Part shown: one piece after another, positions 36,719 to 47,072 of the stretch | Layout: the number at the start of each line of letters is the position of its first letter | Position numbering within the stretch: the first letter of the stretch is position 1 | NCBI RefSeq assembly: GCF_963678635.1 | Contig: NC_087067.1 | Span: 31,098,401-31,162,400 of the forward strand | Reading direction: 5' to 3' | Length of the DNA: 64,000 nt | Source: Symsagittifera roscoffensis | Lineage: Eukaryota > Xenacoelomorpha > Acoela > Convolutidae | The notes under the pieces: model-generated | The model's database searches: none | The model's input: only the letters and a program-made list of their open reading frames with translations | What the model was told of the DNA's origin: nothing | Made by a program: the position numbers and the translations under genes

Positions 36719-39700
36719 CGAAACTCCAGATGATGATGAAATCTTTCCTTTTATAGTAGACGCGGATACTGATAGAGGACAACACATATTTTGTCAAAAT
36801 TTACTCGTAAACTTATTTGAACCCGGAATCAGTCCATGTAAAACAGAGTTCCCCGATGTAAAAATCAAAAGACAAATCATAGACCACTACTTAAAAGATA
36901 TATGCAACATAACACAACAGTATGGAATCTACTCCATAGAGTTCACTTCCCCAAACCATAATAATAGAACATATACTATACAAACAGACGATCTTGATTT
37001 AGAGTTTTCAAAAGTTTTTTCAGAATATATAAAAAGCATCCAATACCATAACTCACAAAGAGCAAACTCCATATTCACCAATGAAGTTTTCGCAATAATA
37101 TATAGTTATATTTCGATATTAGAAAACGAAATCCCACTAACAAATGTCTCACCGACAGAAACATCTAAACATTTGAAAGTACGACATGAAATTACACTAC
37201 TCTCTAGTTATTTAAACATCATTAAAGAAAATTTCACGAAAGATGACGTTTCACAACATACCAAACACGATCTACAAAAAATTTTAGCATGGTTCATAAT
37301 AGATTATTTCACACACAATATTGATTTAATTGCACAAGCAAGAAAAAATTTTAGACCCCAAAATTCGAACGATGATACCGCTATCACAGAACAATCAGAT
37401 TATGTTTGGGACCCCGAATGGTCTCATCACGCATTTATAAGCTTTTCACAATCAATCTCAAGTCAAGCAATAGGTACAATATCTTACATAAGAGATTATG
37501 TAAGAGTACTACCATTAACAATTGATGCAACACCATTAAACTATAATACATTTTTACCCGATACACAAAATAATAGTTTAAACTCGACAGTCATACACAA
37601 CGAAAACCTCAATGGAACTAGGAATCTTACTCAACAAGATATCCAGACACCATCACACTTCATAAATGAAGAAATTGTACACACAACAACTACACAACAA
37701 AGTATTTCACCAATACGCCCAAATTTAACAACACCAAGAAATACAAATCCTTCACAAACGCAGGTAACCTTACAATCAACCGTTAAACCTTCGGTTGCTC
37801 CAAAATATTCCCATATGGATTACCAAACATACAGACCCATGACAATACCATCAAAAACACGCAAAACATTCACTAAAAACAACTTTGCAGATCATAATTA
37901 TAATTATACACATCCATCAAAAACAAATTATCAACCACAAAGGAATTTTAATCAATATACAAAACCTCGAAACTGGGATAACCCAACGGCCCAATATAAT
38001 TCCAAAAATTTTCAACCAAATCCTCCACAGGATCGCAGTGAAAATTACCCATTTTTTCAACAGAATAAAAATAAAAAACAAACATCTTATCAAATGGATT
38101 ATTTATCCTCAGATGACGATTTCTTACAACCAGATATATTTGCACCAAATACTCAAGAATATCGTAGACAAGGAATACAGAGAACACGTACAAATCATAG
38201 AAATTTTTCTCCACAATCAATAGATGCACAACATCAACAACCAATTCAACAACAAAATCCAATTAATACACAATCTTTTCAACCAATTCAACAACAAAAT
38301 CCAATGACTGCACACTCGTATCAACCATCACAAATGCAAAATGAAATACCACTCCCATATTATCTCCAACAACATGAAATAACAAGAAACCAACTTTCAA
38401 ATTTTTCTCAAATGCCAAATGCAGCAGAATCATTACAAATGACAATGAATCCATACCTTATGGGTGGATCATCAATAACATCAAACAAACCTTTAATGGT
38501 TTTCACAGGAACAGACCCTGAATACTCTGTAGAAGATTATTTAAATGCAGTAACAGCAAACCTGATTTTAAATATAGGACCTGAACCAATTAATACGCCA
38601 CTACATCAAAACTGGATACATCGACGCACAGCGTTGATACAAACAACCTTAGATGGCGCAGCCCAAAAATGGTTTTCAGTACTACCTCTAGAAATAAAAT
38701 CAAACTGGAAAAGATTTACACAAGAATTTTCAAAAATGTTTGACTCCGAAAGAAACAAACAACAACAAAGAGTTTTATGTAATGAAATTCGCAGATTACC
38801 AAACGAAACCATCAAGCAAATAGCAGTACGAATCGAAACACTAGTTCGAAAAGCATATTCACTAAATACACATGACTATAAAAACACAAAGATGACAGAA
38901 ATCTTAATGATGACCTTAACACCACAATTAAGGAAAATAGCAATAAAAAAGAGAGCATCCCATCCTTCTTCAATTCGAGAACCCGATTTAGATTTTCGAA
39001 AACTAGTAGACAAATTAGAACAAGCAGAAATCACGATGAAACTAGAAGAAACGGAAAATCTGAAATTACAATACGTTAACAAAATTGAAACGACTCCCAC
39101 TAATATTAATAATATACAGGAATCAGAAACAGACCTCGTTGAAAAAATCACTGAAATACTCAATATTTACGAAAAGAACCCGAACTTTAAAGGCAAACCA
39201 TCTTTCAAAAAATGGTGTAATTATTGCCGCCGATACGGACATAATATTTCCGAATGTAGACAAAAACAGCAAGATAGTCAAAATAAACCTCAAAAATACA
39301 AAGAACCAAATAAATCATTCTATCAATATATGAAAAAAGATCAAAATCTACCAAACAAAAATGTATACAGCAACAACAGCTCAGGAAAACCACTTCCGAA
39401 CAATACAAGTTACACAAGAAATCAATCCCCATATAACTCAAGTTATAGAGGAAGATCACCAGAACGAAGAAATACACAAAACTCATCACAAAATCACTAC
39501 AATAGACCAAATAGTAGAAATAACTACTCCAGATCAAATTCAAATACACAACGATTTGTTTCTAGATCTAATTCCCAATCAAGAAATAACTACTATCCAA
39601 ACAACCAATCACGAAATTCATCATACAATAGGAATAGAAACTACTCCTATAATAGAAATAGAAGTTATTCAAACAACCGAAACCAGAATTACCCGAACAA

Positions 39701-42700
39701 TCGATCAAGGAATAACTCATATAATAGATCGAACTATAACAGACCAAACAATAATTACCAAAACAGATCGCGAAATAATTCACAAAATCGACACCCAAGT
39801 TATAATAATCGTTATAGAAATTATTCCCAATCACCACACCGGAATAATAATCACTATAATAACTCTAATAATCGTCATAGAAGCAGTACACCTAAACACC
39901 AAAGACAAATCAATCAAGTACAAGCTAACCCAGAAACAACATCAGACCCCCCAGGTATTGATGACACAGTAACTGATACGTTACAACTCAATCAAATAAA
40001 CTGTACATCATCAGATTCAGAAAGTGATACTGAAAACACTCTTGCTATCAATATGATAAAAGTCGAAAATGACTATGAATCCGTCATATATGAACAACCC
40101 TTTCCATCACATATATATGAAAATCAATCAGAATTTCTTCAAAATTATTACACTACACCCATAAATTCCACACCAACAACGCAAGAAACAAATGAGATTA
40201 ACACTACAAATCAAACCAATAAAAACACCAAAACAAAATGCTTGAATACAAACCACATCTACCAAAATATACAAAAAGAACAACCCAAAGAAAAAATCTG
40301 GACAATACCATTTCTCTTAGAAAGCCCAAGAAATAAAGAATTTCAACCACCAGACCTTGAAATAGATTTTTTAATTGATTCAGGAGCAGAATCAAACATA
40401 ATAAACATCCCCACATGGAATGAAATAAAAACTTTACATCCAAAGCTAACACCTCTTGAAACCTCCAGCAAACTAGCAACAGCACAAGGATCAACATTGA
40501 TAAACTACGGAAAAATCCAATTATTTCTCCTCCCTACCAGAACAATGGAGCAAAGTAAAATTCTAAACAAGCCATTTAAACAAATATTCCATATCACTGA
40601 TATTAAATATAATATCATTGGAATACCATTTATTTCGAAGTATATACCAACAATTAACATCCTAAATAGTAAAATATTAATCAAAGATAAATATACAAAA
40701 ACAAAAGAAACATCCCTAACATTTTTTCAAAGATTAAACAAACAACCACCATTCTTTTCAAAATTTTATCCAATATATAACCAACAAAGAAAACACCTGA
40801 AACCACTATCAGGAAACATATATAATTTTTCAATCAAACAAGTTCACCAATATGATAAAGAACAAAACAAACAAAAATTTTATATGTCAGATTTTGAATT
40901 CAAACCTATTCATAAATTTTTCAAAATCACAATCTCATCCATAAAATATTTGAAAAATTCGAATTCCGATATCATTTCCTTACATGTCTATAACAACACA
41001 CCTTACCAAGTAACATTACCTTTAGGACTTTTAGGATATTGTGAAACCAACGCTACAATATCACCAATACACGAAAAAGCCTATCGCGTAAATAATATAC
41101 TCCAATTACTAGATATTTGCCAATCTACAATTCTTAATGAAGAATTATCTATAAATAATATAATAAGTAACGAAAACAGAAATACGGATTATTTCACAAA
41201 AACTCCATATTTCAAACCTACATTCAACATAAGTAACTACACAGAGGACCAACAAAAATTTTTAACAATGTTTAATTTCCAACATTCACAAATAACACAA
41301 GACGAATTCGAAAAATTAGCCAAACAGCTAATTAAATATTCATCAGTCTATGCAACATCAAAATTCGATGTTGGAAAAATCAGTTCATCACTACATCTCC
41401 CGTTAAAACCAGACGCAGTTTTCAAAAAACAGAGAGCAAGTAAAGTACCAATTCACTTACATGATAAAGTAAACAGATTACTCGATATTTTAGAACAGTA
41501 CAATATTATATCACCGGTTAATAAAGAAGAACAACCAAAAGGCAACACATTCATCAACCCCGTTATCATTCTAGCTAAAGGAGAATCATTAAAAATCGTT
41601 CTCGATGCTAGATACCTCAATTCACTTATAGATGAATCAAAATGTAATTGGCCCATTGAACCAATACAAGTTATTTTAACAAAAATAAACGGCAAATACT
41701 TTACAACCGCCGATATGAATAGTGCATACAATCAAATGCCACTAGATGAACAATCACGACGTTTAACACAATTTGTTATCGGAAACCAACAATATGAATT
41801 CAACCGCTTATTCTATGGAATATCCATAGGACCAGCAGCATTTTCAGCTTTTATGAGCAAAATTTTTAGACCACTAATACTCAAGAAAAACGCAATCACC
41901 TATCTAGACGATGTTTTTATGCAATCACAAACAAAAGACGAGATGTTCAATGTTTTAGAAAAATATCACCAAATACTTCAGAACGAAAATCTGAAGGCCG
42001 CCCCCGATAAATCACACTTCTTTTTGACAAGAGTTAAATTCTTAGGACATAATATAGAAAGAAAAACAATCACTCCATTGAAATCACGCATTGACGCTAT
42101 TCAAAAACTTCAACCACCAACAAATAAAAAGAAAATCCAAGAATTTCTTGGAATGTTAAACTTTTTAAGTAAATATGTTTATAAAATGCAATTATATCTA
42201 CGACCATTTTATAACATCCTTAGACAACAAAATAATTTTGAATGGAATACAGAACATCAAGCACGATTCGAAGAAATAAAGAAACTTTTAACCGAACAAA
42301 TTTCAAATACAATCCCAGACCCTGATCAACCATTTTATGCAATGTGCGATGCTTCGAACTTTGGCATCGGCGCAGCACTATTACAATCACATAATGGTAC
42401 AAATAAAATGAACCTCATATCAGCAAATTCTCGATTATTCACTCAAGCAGAGCTACGACTCTCCACTCTAATGAGAGAATGTACAGCCATAATATATACA
42501 CTGACAGAATATGAATTTCTGATACTTGGATCAAAACATCCAACAGTTCTATTCACAGACCACAAACCAATCATTTTTCTTTTCACACAGAAATCTAACC
42601 CAAACCACCGAGTTTACAGATTTCAACTAATTCTAATGAAATTTCCAAACTTACATATAGTTTGGACTGCAGGAAAAAATCTTGCATTACCAGACACCTT

Positions 42701-44915
42701 AAGTCGAAATACACCACCTGAATTACTTACACGAAAAACAACAGTTGAAATACCCAAAAATATAAAATTCTACCTTGCAGAAAACGAAACATCACCTCGA
42801 TTAGAATGCAAATATGCAGTTAAAACTGATATTGAACAATCACAAATAAATAATTTACAACATTTCCCACTTTATTTAGATTGTCAAAATAATCATTATG
42901 AAGTTGATTTACTTGGAACATCAACCTTCAAACCAATCACATATTCTCAATGGATAAAAAATAACACCCAACAAAAACGAACAAAACAACACCCGCCTAA
43001 AAAAGACCATTTTCCACTAATTGAAAAAGAAGATTTAACTGATAAAATAAATTTATCAGGACCACAAACAAATGATTCAAAATACACAATAAATCAAGTT
43101 TTTGACCTCCATGACCCACTTGATACAATACCCTTATCTAAATTAGAAATCGAAAACATTTTCCTCCCCCCAACAGAAACAATTACAATTTCAACACTGA
43201 AACAATATCAAAACCTTGACCCAGTAATTCGACAACTGAAATCATGGCACAAATATAAAACTAAACCTATCAAAGCAGATTCAACCATTCTAGGAAACAA
43301 AACACTCCTCCGATACTTTCGCAAATTTAACAACACAACAATTAACGAAAATACAGACCTTTTAGAGTATAACCTAAATGAGTCTACAGTTCCATGTCTC
43401 CCTTTAAGTATGATTCTTATAGCTTTTAATATTTCCCATACACAAAATATTAAAGGACACTCTGGATCAGAAAAAACATATTCAAATTTTATACAAAATT
43501 TTTACTTCCCAAATGCACCAATTTGGATAAAAGTACTATGCAATGATTGTATAGTATGTCAACTAAATAAACCTTACCCAAATCAAAAACAAATAGCACA
43601 GAAACAAGATTTTAAAGGACAAAGTTTGTACTTTAATCACCGTATCTCATTTGATACTAAAGGACCAATTTCACCCTCATCAGAAGGAAACTCCTACATT
43701 ATGGTAATTGTTGACGCATTTACACATTATGTAGCACTTAACCCAGTACCACATTGTAACGCTTATTACGCTTACACAACACTCTATGAACACTGGATAG
43801 CAAAATTCGGACTACCAGAAATTTTAGTTACAGACAACGGTACAGAATTCATAAATAATGAAATAATAACACTATGTCATTTATACAACATTAAACACAA
43901 ACCACGTACATCTCATGCACCTTGGACAAACGGCTTAGTCGAAGGTATGAACCGTTCACTACAAGAATATCTTAGATGTATCATCAACGGAAATGATACA
44001 AAATATACCGAATGGTCAGCAGATGTAAAATTATTTCCCTTAGCATATAATTCACAAATTACGACAACTTTAGGAATGTCACCATACGAAATGGTTTTTA
44101 ACCAAAAGCCACGCAAACCAATAATGTTTACAGCAAATTCTCATAAAAACGCACAAGGTTATTGTCAACCAAATAAAGACTCAATTTGTTATAACCTCCC
44201 ATTACATACGCACGATGAAGATCATTTTCATCACCCACAAATTCTTAAATTAGCCTCCGGTACACACACCGAATGGATTTTAAATAGAGATAAGAAACAC
44301 AATGAAATTTACCAAAAAATAACGAAAAAGTTATTACAAAGACAAAACATAAATGACCAAATCAATTCACGTTTTACACCAGCTTCCGATTTAAAAATTG
44401 GAACATTTGTTTTAATACCTAATTTTAATACTCAAAAAGGAATTTCTAAAAAATTACAACCCCTCCGAAAAGGACCCTACCAAATAATTGCAAAACCCAC
44501 TGATGTCACATATAAAATTACCGACTCAAACAAAAAAGAAATCGTTCAGCACCGAAACAACCTATTACCTTATTACCCAAAAGAATACGCACTCCGCGAA
44601 TTAACTCAATTATATTCTTTCACAGGATTAAAAATCATTCAAAACGAACCACATCTGAAAAACACAGAACAAAATGATAACCCCACCGAAAATCAAAACA
44701 CAAAACCAACCGCCACCAAAAACAATACACAAAACCATAAAGAATCTCCAAAACCAAGAAAAAATAGAAAAATGACAGAACAAATAATACCCCAAGAAGA
44801 AATAGACAAATCTGAACATAGAAAAACAACAAGACTCCGAAATCAACCACGTAAAAACTACAAAATGTTCATCCCCCAATCTAAAATATTAAAAAAAGTA
44901 GAATTTAAAAAGTAA
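36693..44915 (+). CDS. Gag-Pol polyprotein, single 2740-aa frame
   Basis: Residues 1-~285 form an acidic N-terminal domain I cannot name, followed by a Gln/Asn-rich linker. A capsid-type Retrotrans_gag region lies at ~590-790 (WIHRRTALIQTTLDGAAQKW; EFSKMF). One CCHC zinc knuckle is at ~842-855 (C-x2-C-x4-H-x4-C), followed by a ~170-residue Asn/Arg/Ser-rich tail. The protease motif DSGAES is at ~1229. RT has LDAR ~1638, ADMNSAY ~1674 and YLDD ~1737-1740. RNase H shows CDASNFGIG ~1886. Integrase has an HHCC zinc finger (~2248-2285) and D, D35E (FDTKGP, TDNGTEF, GLVEGMN). A GPY/F-like module is at ~2596. It is fully open and all catalytic residues I can check are present, so it is probably functional. 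Gag and Pol share one frame with no visible stop or shift, so their ratio must be set another way (for example processing). Confidence 0.95.
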   Translation: MSSTHTPGDETPDDDEIFPFIVDADTDRGQHIFCQNLLVNLFEPGISPCKTEFPDVKIKRQIIDHYLKDICNITQQYGIYSIEFTSPNHNNRTYTIQTDDLDLEFSKVFSEYIKSIQYHNSQRANSIFTNEVFAIIYSYISILENEIPLTNVSPTETSKHLKVRHEITLLSSYLNIIKENFTKDDVSQHTKHDLQKILAWFIIDYFTHNIDLIAQARKNFRPQNSNDDTAITEQSDYVWDPEWSHHAFISFSQSISSQAIGTISYIRDYVRVLPLTIDATPLNYNTFLPDTQNNSLNSTVIHNENLNGTRNLTQQDIQTPSHFINEEIVHTTTTQQSISPIRPNLTTPRNTNPSQTQVTLQSTVKPSVAPKYSHMDYQTYRPMTIPSKTRKTFTKNNFADHNYNYTHPSKTNYQPQRNFNQYTKPRNWDNPTAQYNSKNFQPNPPQDRSENYPFFQQNKNKKQTSYQMDYLSSDDDFLQPDIFAPNTQEYRRQGIQRTRTNHRNFSPQSIDAQHQQPIQQQNPINTQSFQPIQQQNPMTAHSYQPSQMQNEIPLPYYLQQHEITRNQLSNFSQMPNAAESLQMTMNPYLMGGSSITSNKPLMVFTGTDPEYSVEDYLNAVTANLILNIGPEPINTPLHQNWIHRRTALIQTTLDGAAQKWFSVLPLEIKSNWKRFTQEFSKMFDSERNKQQQRVLCNEIRRLPNETIKQIAVRIETLVRKAYSLNTHDYKNTKMTEILMMTLTPQLRKIAIKKRASHPSSIREPDLDFRKLVDKLEQAEITMKLEETENLKLQYVNKIETTPTNINNIQESETDLVEKITEILNIYEKNPNFKGKPSFKKWCNYCRRYGHNISECRQKQQDSQNKPQKYKEPNKSFYQYMKKDQNLPNKNVYSNNSSGKPLPNNTSYTRNQSPYNSSYRGRSPERRNTQNSSQNHYNRPNSRNNYSRSNSNTQRFVSRSNSQSRNNYYPNNQSRNSSYNRNRNYSYNRNRSYSNNRNQNYPNNRSRNNSYNRSNYNRPNNNYQNRSRNNSQNRHPSYNNRYRNYSQSPHRNNNHYNNSNNRHRSSTPKHQRQINQVQANPETTSDPPGIDDTVTDTLQLNQINCTSSDSESDTENTLAINMIKVENDYESVIYEQPFPSHIYENQSEFLQNYYTTPINSTPTTQETNEINTTNQTNKNTKTKCLNTNHIYQNIQKEQPKEKIWTIPFLLESPRNKEFQPPDLEIDFLIDSGAESNIINIPTWNEIKTLHPKLTPLETSSKLATAQGSTLINYGKIQLFLLPTRTMEQSKILNKPFKQIFHITDIKYNIIGIPFISKYIPTINILNSKILIKDKYTKTKETSLTFFQRLNKQPPFFSKFYPIYNQQRKHLKPLSGNIYNFSIKQVHQYDKEQNKQKFYMSDFEFKPIHKFFKITISSIKYLKNSNSDIISLHVYNNTPYQVTLPLGLLGYCETNATISPIHEKAYRVNNILQLLDICQSTILNEELSINNIISNENRNTDYFTKTPYFKPTFNISNYTEDQQKFLTMFNFQHSQITQDEFEKLAKQLIKYSSVYATSKFDVGKISSSLHLPLKPDAVFKKQRASKVPIHLHDKVNRLLDILEQYNIISPVNKEEQPKGNTFINPVIILAKGESLKIVLDARYLNSLIDESKCNWPIEPIQVILTKINGKYFTTADMNSAYNQMPLDEQSRRLTQFVIGNQQYEFNRLFYGISIGPAAFSAFMSKIFRPLILKKNAITYLDDVFMQSQTKDEMFNVLEKYHQILQNENLKAAPDKSHFFLTRVKFLGHNIERKTITPLKSRIDAIQKLQPPTNKKKIQEFLGMLNFLSKYVYKMQLYLRPFYNILRQQNNFEWNTEHQARFEEIKKLLTEQISNTIPDPDQPFYAMCDASNFGIGAALLQSHNGTNKMNLISANSRLFTQAELRLSTLMRECTAIIYTLTEYEFLILGSKHPTVLFTDHKPIIFLFTQKSNPNHRVYRFQLILMKFPNLHIVWTAGKNLALPDTLSRNTPPELLTRKTTVEIPKNIKFYLAENETSPRLECKYAVKTDIEQSQINNLQHFPLYLDCQNNHYEVDLLGTSTFKPITYSQWIKNNTQQKRTKQHPPKKDHFPLIEKEDLTDKINLSGPQTNDSKYTINQVFDLHDPLDTIPLSKLEIENIFLPPTETITISTLKQYQNLDPVIRQLKSWHKYKTKPIKADSTILGNKTLLRYFRKFNNTTINENTDLLEYNLNESTVPCLPLSMILIAFNISHTQNIKGHSGSEKTYSNFIQNFYFPNAPIWIKVLCNDCIVCQLNKPYPNQKQIAQKQDFKGQSLYFNHRISFDTKGPISPSSEGNSYIMVIVDAFTHYVALNPVPHCNAYYAYTTLYEHWIAKFGLPEILVTDNGTEFINNEIITLCHLYNIKHKPRTSHAPWTNGLVEGMNRSLQEYLRCIINGNDTKYTEWSADVKLFPLAYNSQITTTLGMSPYEMVFNQKPRKPIMFTANSHKNAQGYCQPNKDSICYNLPLHTHDEDHFHHPQILKLASGTHTEWILNRDKKHNEIYQKITKKLLQRQNINDQINSRFTPASDLKIGTFVLIPNFNTQKGISKKLQPLRKGPYQIIAKPTDVTYKITDSNKKEIVQHRNNLLPYYPKEYALRELTQLYSFTGLKIIQNEPHLKNTEQNDNPTENQNTKPTATKNNTQNHKESPKPRKNRKMTEQIIPQEEIDKSEHRKTTRLRNQPRKNYKMFIPQSKILKKVEFKK

Positions 44916-45515
44916 TTTTAAGATTTTATACTTCACAATCTTGAAACCTCCGTAACATTTTTCATTTCAATTTTTCAAAATAACATGCTCACAAGTACGC
45001 AATAATTCTAGTTCAAAATAGACCAATAGGATTCATCCAATCCGCCACTTTCTCTAACTCAAACTAAGATCAATTAGACGAATAATCTAGAACTCCAGGC
45101 ACATCTCTAACTATAACTTTACAACCTCCAGGTCAAAAATAAGCAAACCACTCCAACTTGACAGCTAAAATAAATATCACCATAATACCGTACCCCTCCC
45201 TTATCTAATAACCCAAAGATCAACAATATTTCCCCAACTCAGACCACGAATACCCCCAAAACAAATTTGATAACTTAGCCTAAAGTAACAAAATGAAGAT
45301 TTTAATTAGCCTAAAGTATAAAAATCTCACCATACCCCGGATCATTTGACAAACAAAAATAAAGAAAAAGACGACCTCCCAGTCACCATGAAAATTGCCC
45401 CCAACAATTTTTTACAAAACTCAACCCACTTGTCAAAAAACTAATAAATAATTCGACCACACTAGAAAATCGCCTCAAACAGCAAAAAATATTCGACCAA
45501 GAGATCATTTCTTAA
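44916..45515 (+). other. Spacer between gag-pol and the small membrane ORFs (unit 1)
   Basis: 600 bp with no ORF of note. It contains a short direct repeat (TTAGCCTAAAGTA / TTAGCCTAAAGTAT near 45276-45320). It may hold splice signals for downstream genes; I cannot identify them with confidence. Confidence 0.4.
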
Positions 45516-45746
45516 ATGCTTTTCTCTCAAACAGTTGCTCAAATACTTATAAATTTTAAACATTTTTTTTCAATACTTGAAGCCTTTATAATATTTCTTT
45601 TTGATATACTTGAATATTTTCTAATAATCCTAATCATTTTTTGTAACATTTTTTTAATTTTCTACACAATACTCGAACTATTCCTCCAACTTTCCAAAAC
45701 CCTTGAATATATCCACAGGTACGATTTTAACAACTTGTCTAAATGA
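45516..45746 (+). CDS. Small hydrophobic membrane ORF A (76 aa), unit 1
   Basis: Residues ~9-60 are almost continuously hydrophobic and rich in Phe, Ile and Leu, enough for two membrane passes. There is no signal-peptide cleavage pattern and no family I know. Its TGA stop overlaps the ATG of ORF B (ATGA), which suggests coupled translation. A second identical copy is at 51919-52149. Retroviruses and other enveloped viruses often carry small channel-forming proteins, but that role is only a guess here. Confidence 0.5.
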   Translation: MLFSQTVAQILINFKHFFSILEAFIIFLFDILEYFLIILIIFCNIFLIFYTILELFLQLSKTLEYIHRYDFNNLSK

Positions 45747-45931
45747 TACGAACAATTTTCAGTAGAACTGATATTTTTTTATTGTTTGTAATTTTCATAA
45801 CATTTTTATCATCCCTCATTTTGACAATATGTAAATGTATAAAGAAAGCAATCATCACATTTGCCCTAGCAACAATTTTTCTAATTATTTTTATGGAAGA
45901 ATATTATAATAAACATAAACCTTCCCACTAA
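45743..45931 (+). CDS. Small membrane ORF B (62 aa), unit 1
   Basis: Two hydrophobic segments (~10-32 and ~36-53) separated by a Cys-Lys turn (CKCIKK), followed by a short charged tail. It starts inside the stop of ORF A. No recognised family. Identical copy at 52146-52334. Confidence 0.5.
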   Translation: MIRTIFSRTDIFLLFVIFITFLSSLILTICKCIKKAIITFALATIFLIIFMEEYYNKHKPSH

Positions 45932-45936
45932 AGTAA

Positions 45937-47072
45937 AAATTCAAAAATCCATCAAAAATTGCTACCCAACAGTCACAGAATCAGTCTTCACCGACATCAT
46001 CCCAAGATAATCCAACACCACCTTCAACTACTCAAAATCCTCAAACATCTACACGAATTTCTTTTCAAGACAATCCATACACTTTTGAAGAACGGCACGC
46101 TCGTTTATCTGAACCACTAGAACCAGTTCAACGACAAGCATCCCTAAGTGAACCAACATATAATCTTTACCCAACACTACCACAAGAACTAAGTAGAATA
46201 CGAAACCTTAGTCAAAACCAAAACACAACAGAAATAAATAGACAAATTATACATCCTCGACGAAATAGAAATTTTCAAACTCCCCGAGTTCATTTTGATA
46301 TACCTCAATCCCCATCACAAACCACTCCAGAAAACACCACTGGTATATTACCAGAAACCCCTACACTTCTTTCACAACGTAGCACCTCAAGCTTACCATC
46401 AGATTACTTAGGTTCAACACCAACATCTGAACAAATACGTGAAAATCCTTTTAACCCCCCAAACCTAACATCACGACTGCCATATTGGACTACACATTCA
46501 TTTACACAAGGTGAACCAAATTTAGTCAATGACCCCATAGATATTTCTACGGATACAACAACATCCTCATCACTACCAGAAACATTATCACTACCATCAA
46601 CACCATCAATAAGCCAATTTTCACCACTACCCTTTAACGTAAATTTTCCAAATAATCTCGACGCCAGATATCGAGAACAATCATCAATAAATATTCCTTT
46701 AAGACTAGATTGGAATACATTTACAGCACCTCCACCATTATTTGGACAACATCAAGAAAGTAACCGCCTTCATAACTGGCACTTAATAGATTACAATATC
46801 GCCAAGATATTCACAACGATATCCGTGATCACAATATTCAAATACTCCAACAAAACAGTTTACAATTAAAGTTTGAAATCACAGTTAAATTAAACAATAT
46901 TACACAACATCCCTACCCATTAAATCCACCTAACATAACAGCTCAATCACTACCACCACCGTTTATAACTACTGAAGTAATATATAAATACGACAGATAC
47001 ACCAAAAACACAATTGGTTACATTACATTTTATAACCCATACTCAGGATTATCATACACATGTATATTCTAA
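45937..47072 (+). pseudogene. ATG-less Pro/Ser/Thr/Gln-rich open frame with a -1 frame step, unit 1
   Basis: Frame 1 is open for 310 codons (45937-46869) with no ATG. It is rich in Pro, Ser, Thr, Asn and Gln, then more globular (LDWNTFTAPPPLFGQ). At 46776-46869 a second frame (-1) is also open and continues to TAA at 47070-47072, overlapping the env start by 13 nt. The second frame reads like the natural continuation (LQYRQDIHNDIRDHNIQ), so a one-base indel at about 46776-46800 probably broke a ~378-codon gene. No slippery heptamer is visible. With no start codon, a spliced mRNA or non-AUG start would be needed. The same break is in unit 2, so it predates the duplication. Function unknown. 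Confidence 0.5.

Noticed and set aside
36660..36720. Programmed frameshift from the leader ORF into gag-pol at the A-run
   Set aside because: A -1 shift on A-AAA-AAT reaches TGA at once; gag-pol is in the +1 frame and has its own ATG.
37948..44879. Many minus-strand open frames opposite gag-pol
   Set aside because: Shadow frames caused by the base bias of the plus-strand gene; the same ones recur exactly in the duplicated unit.
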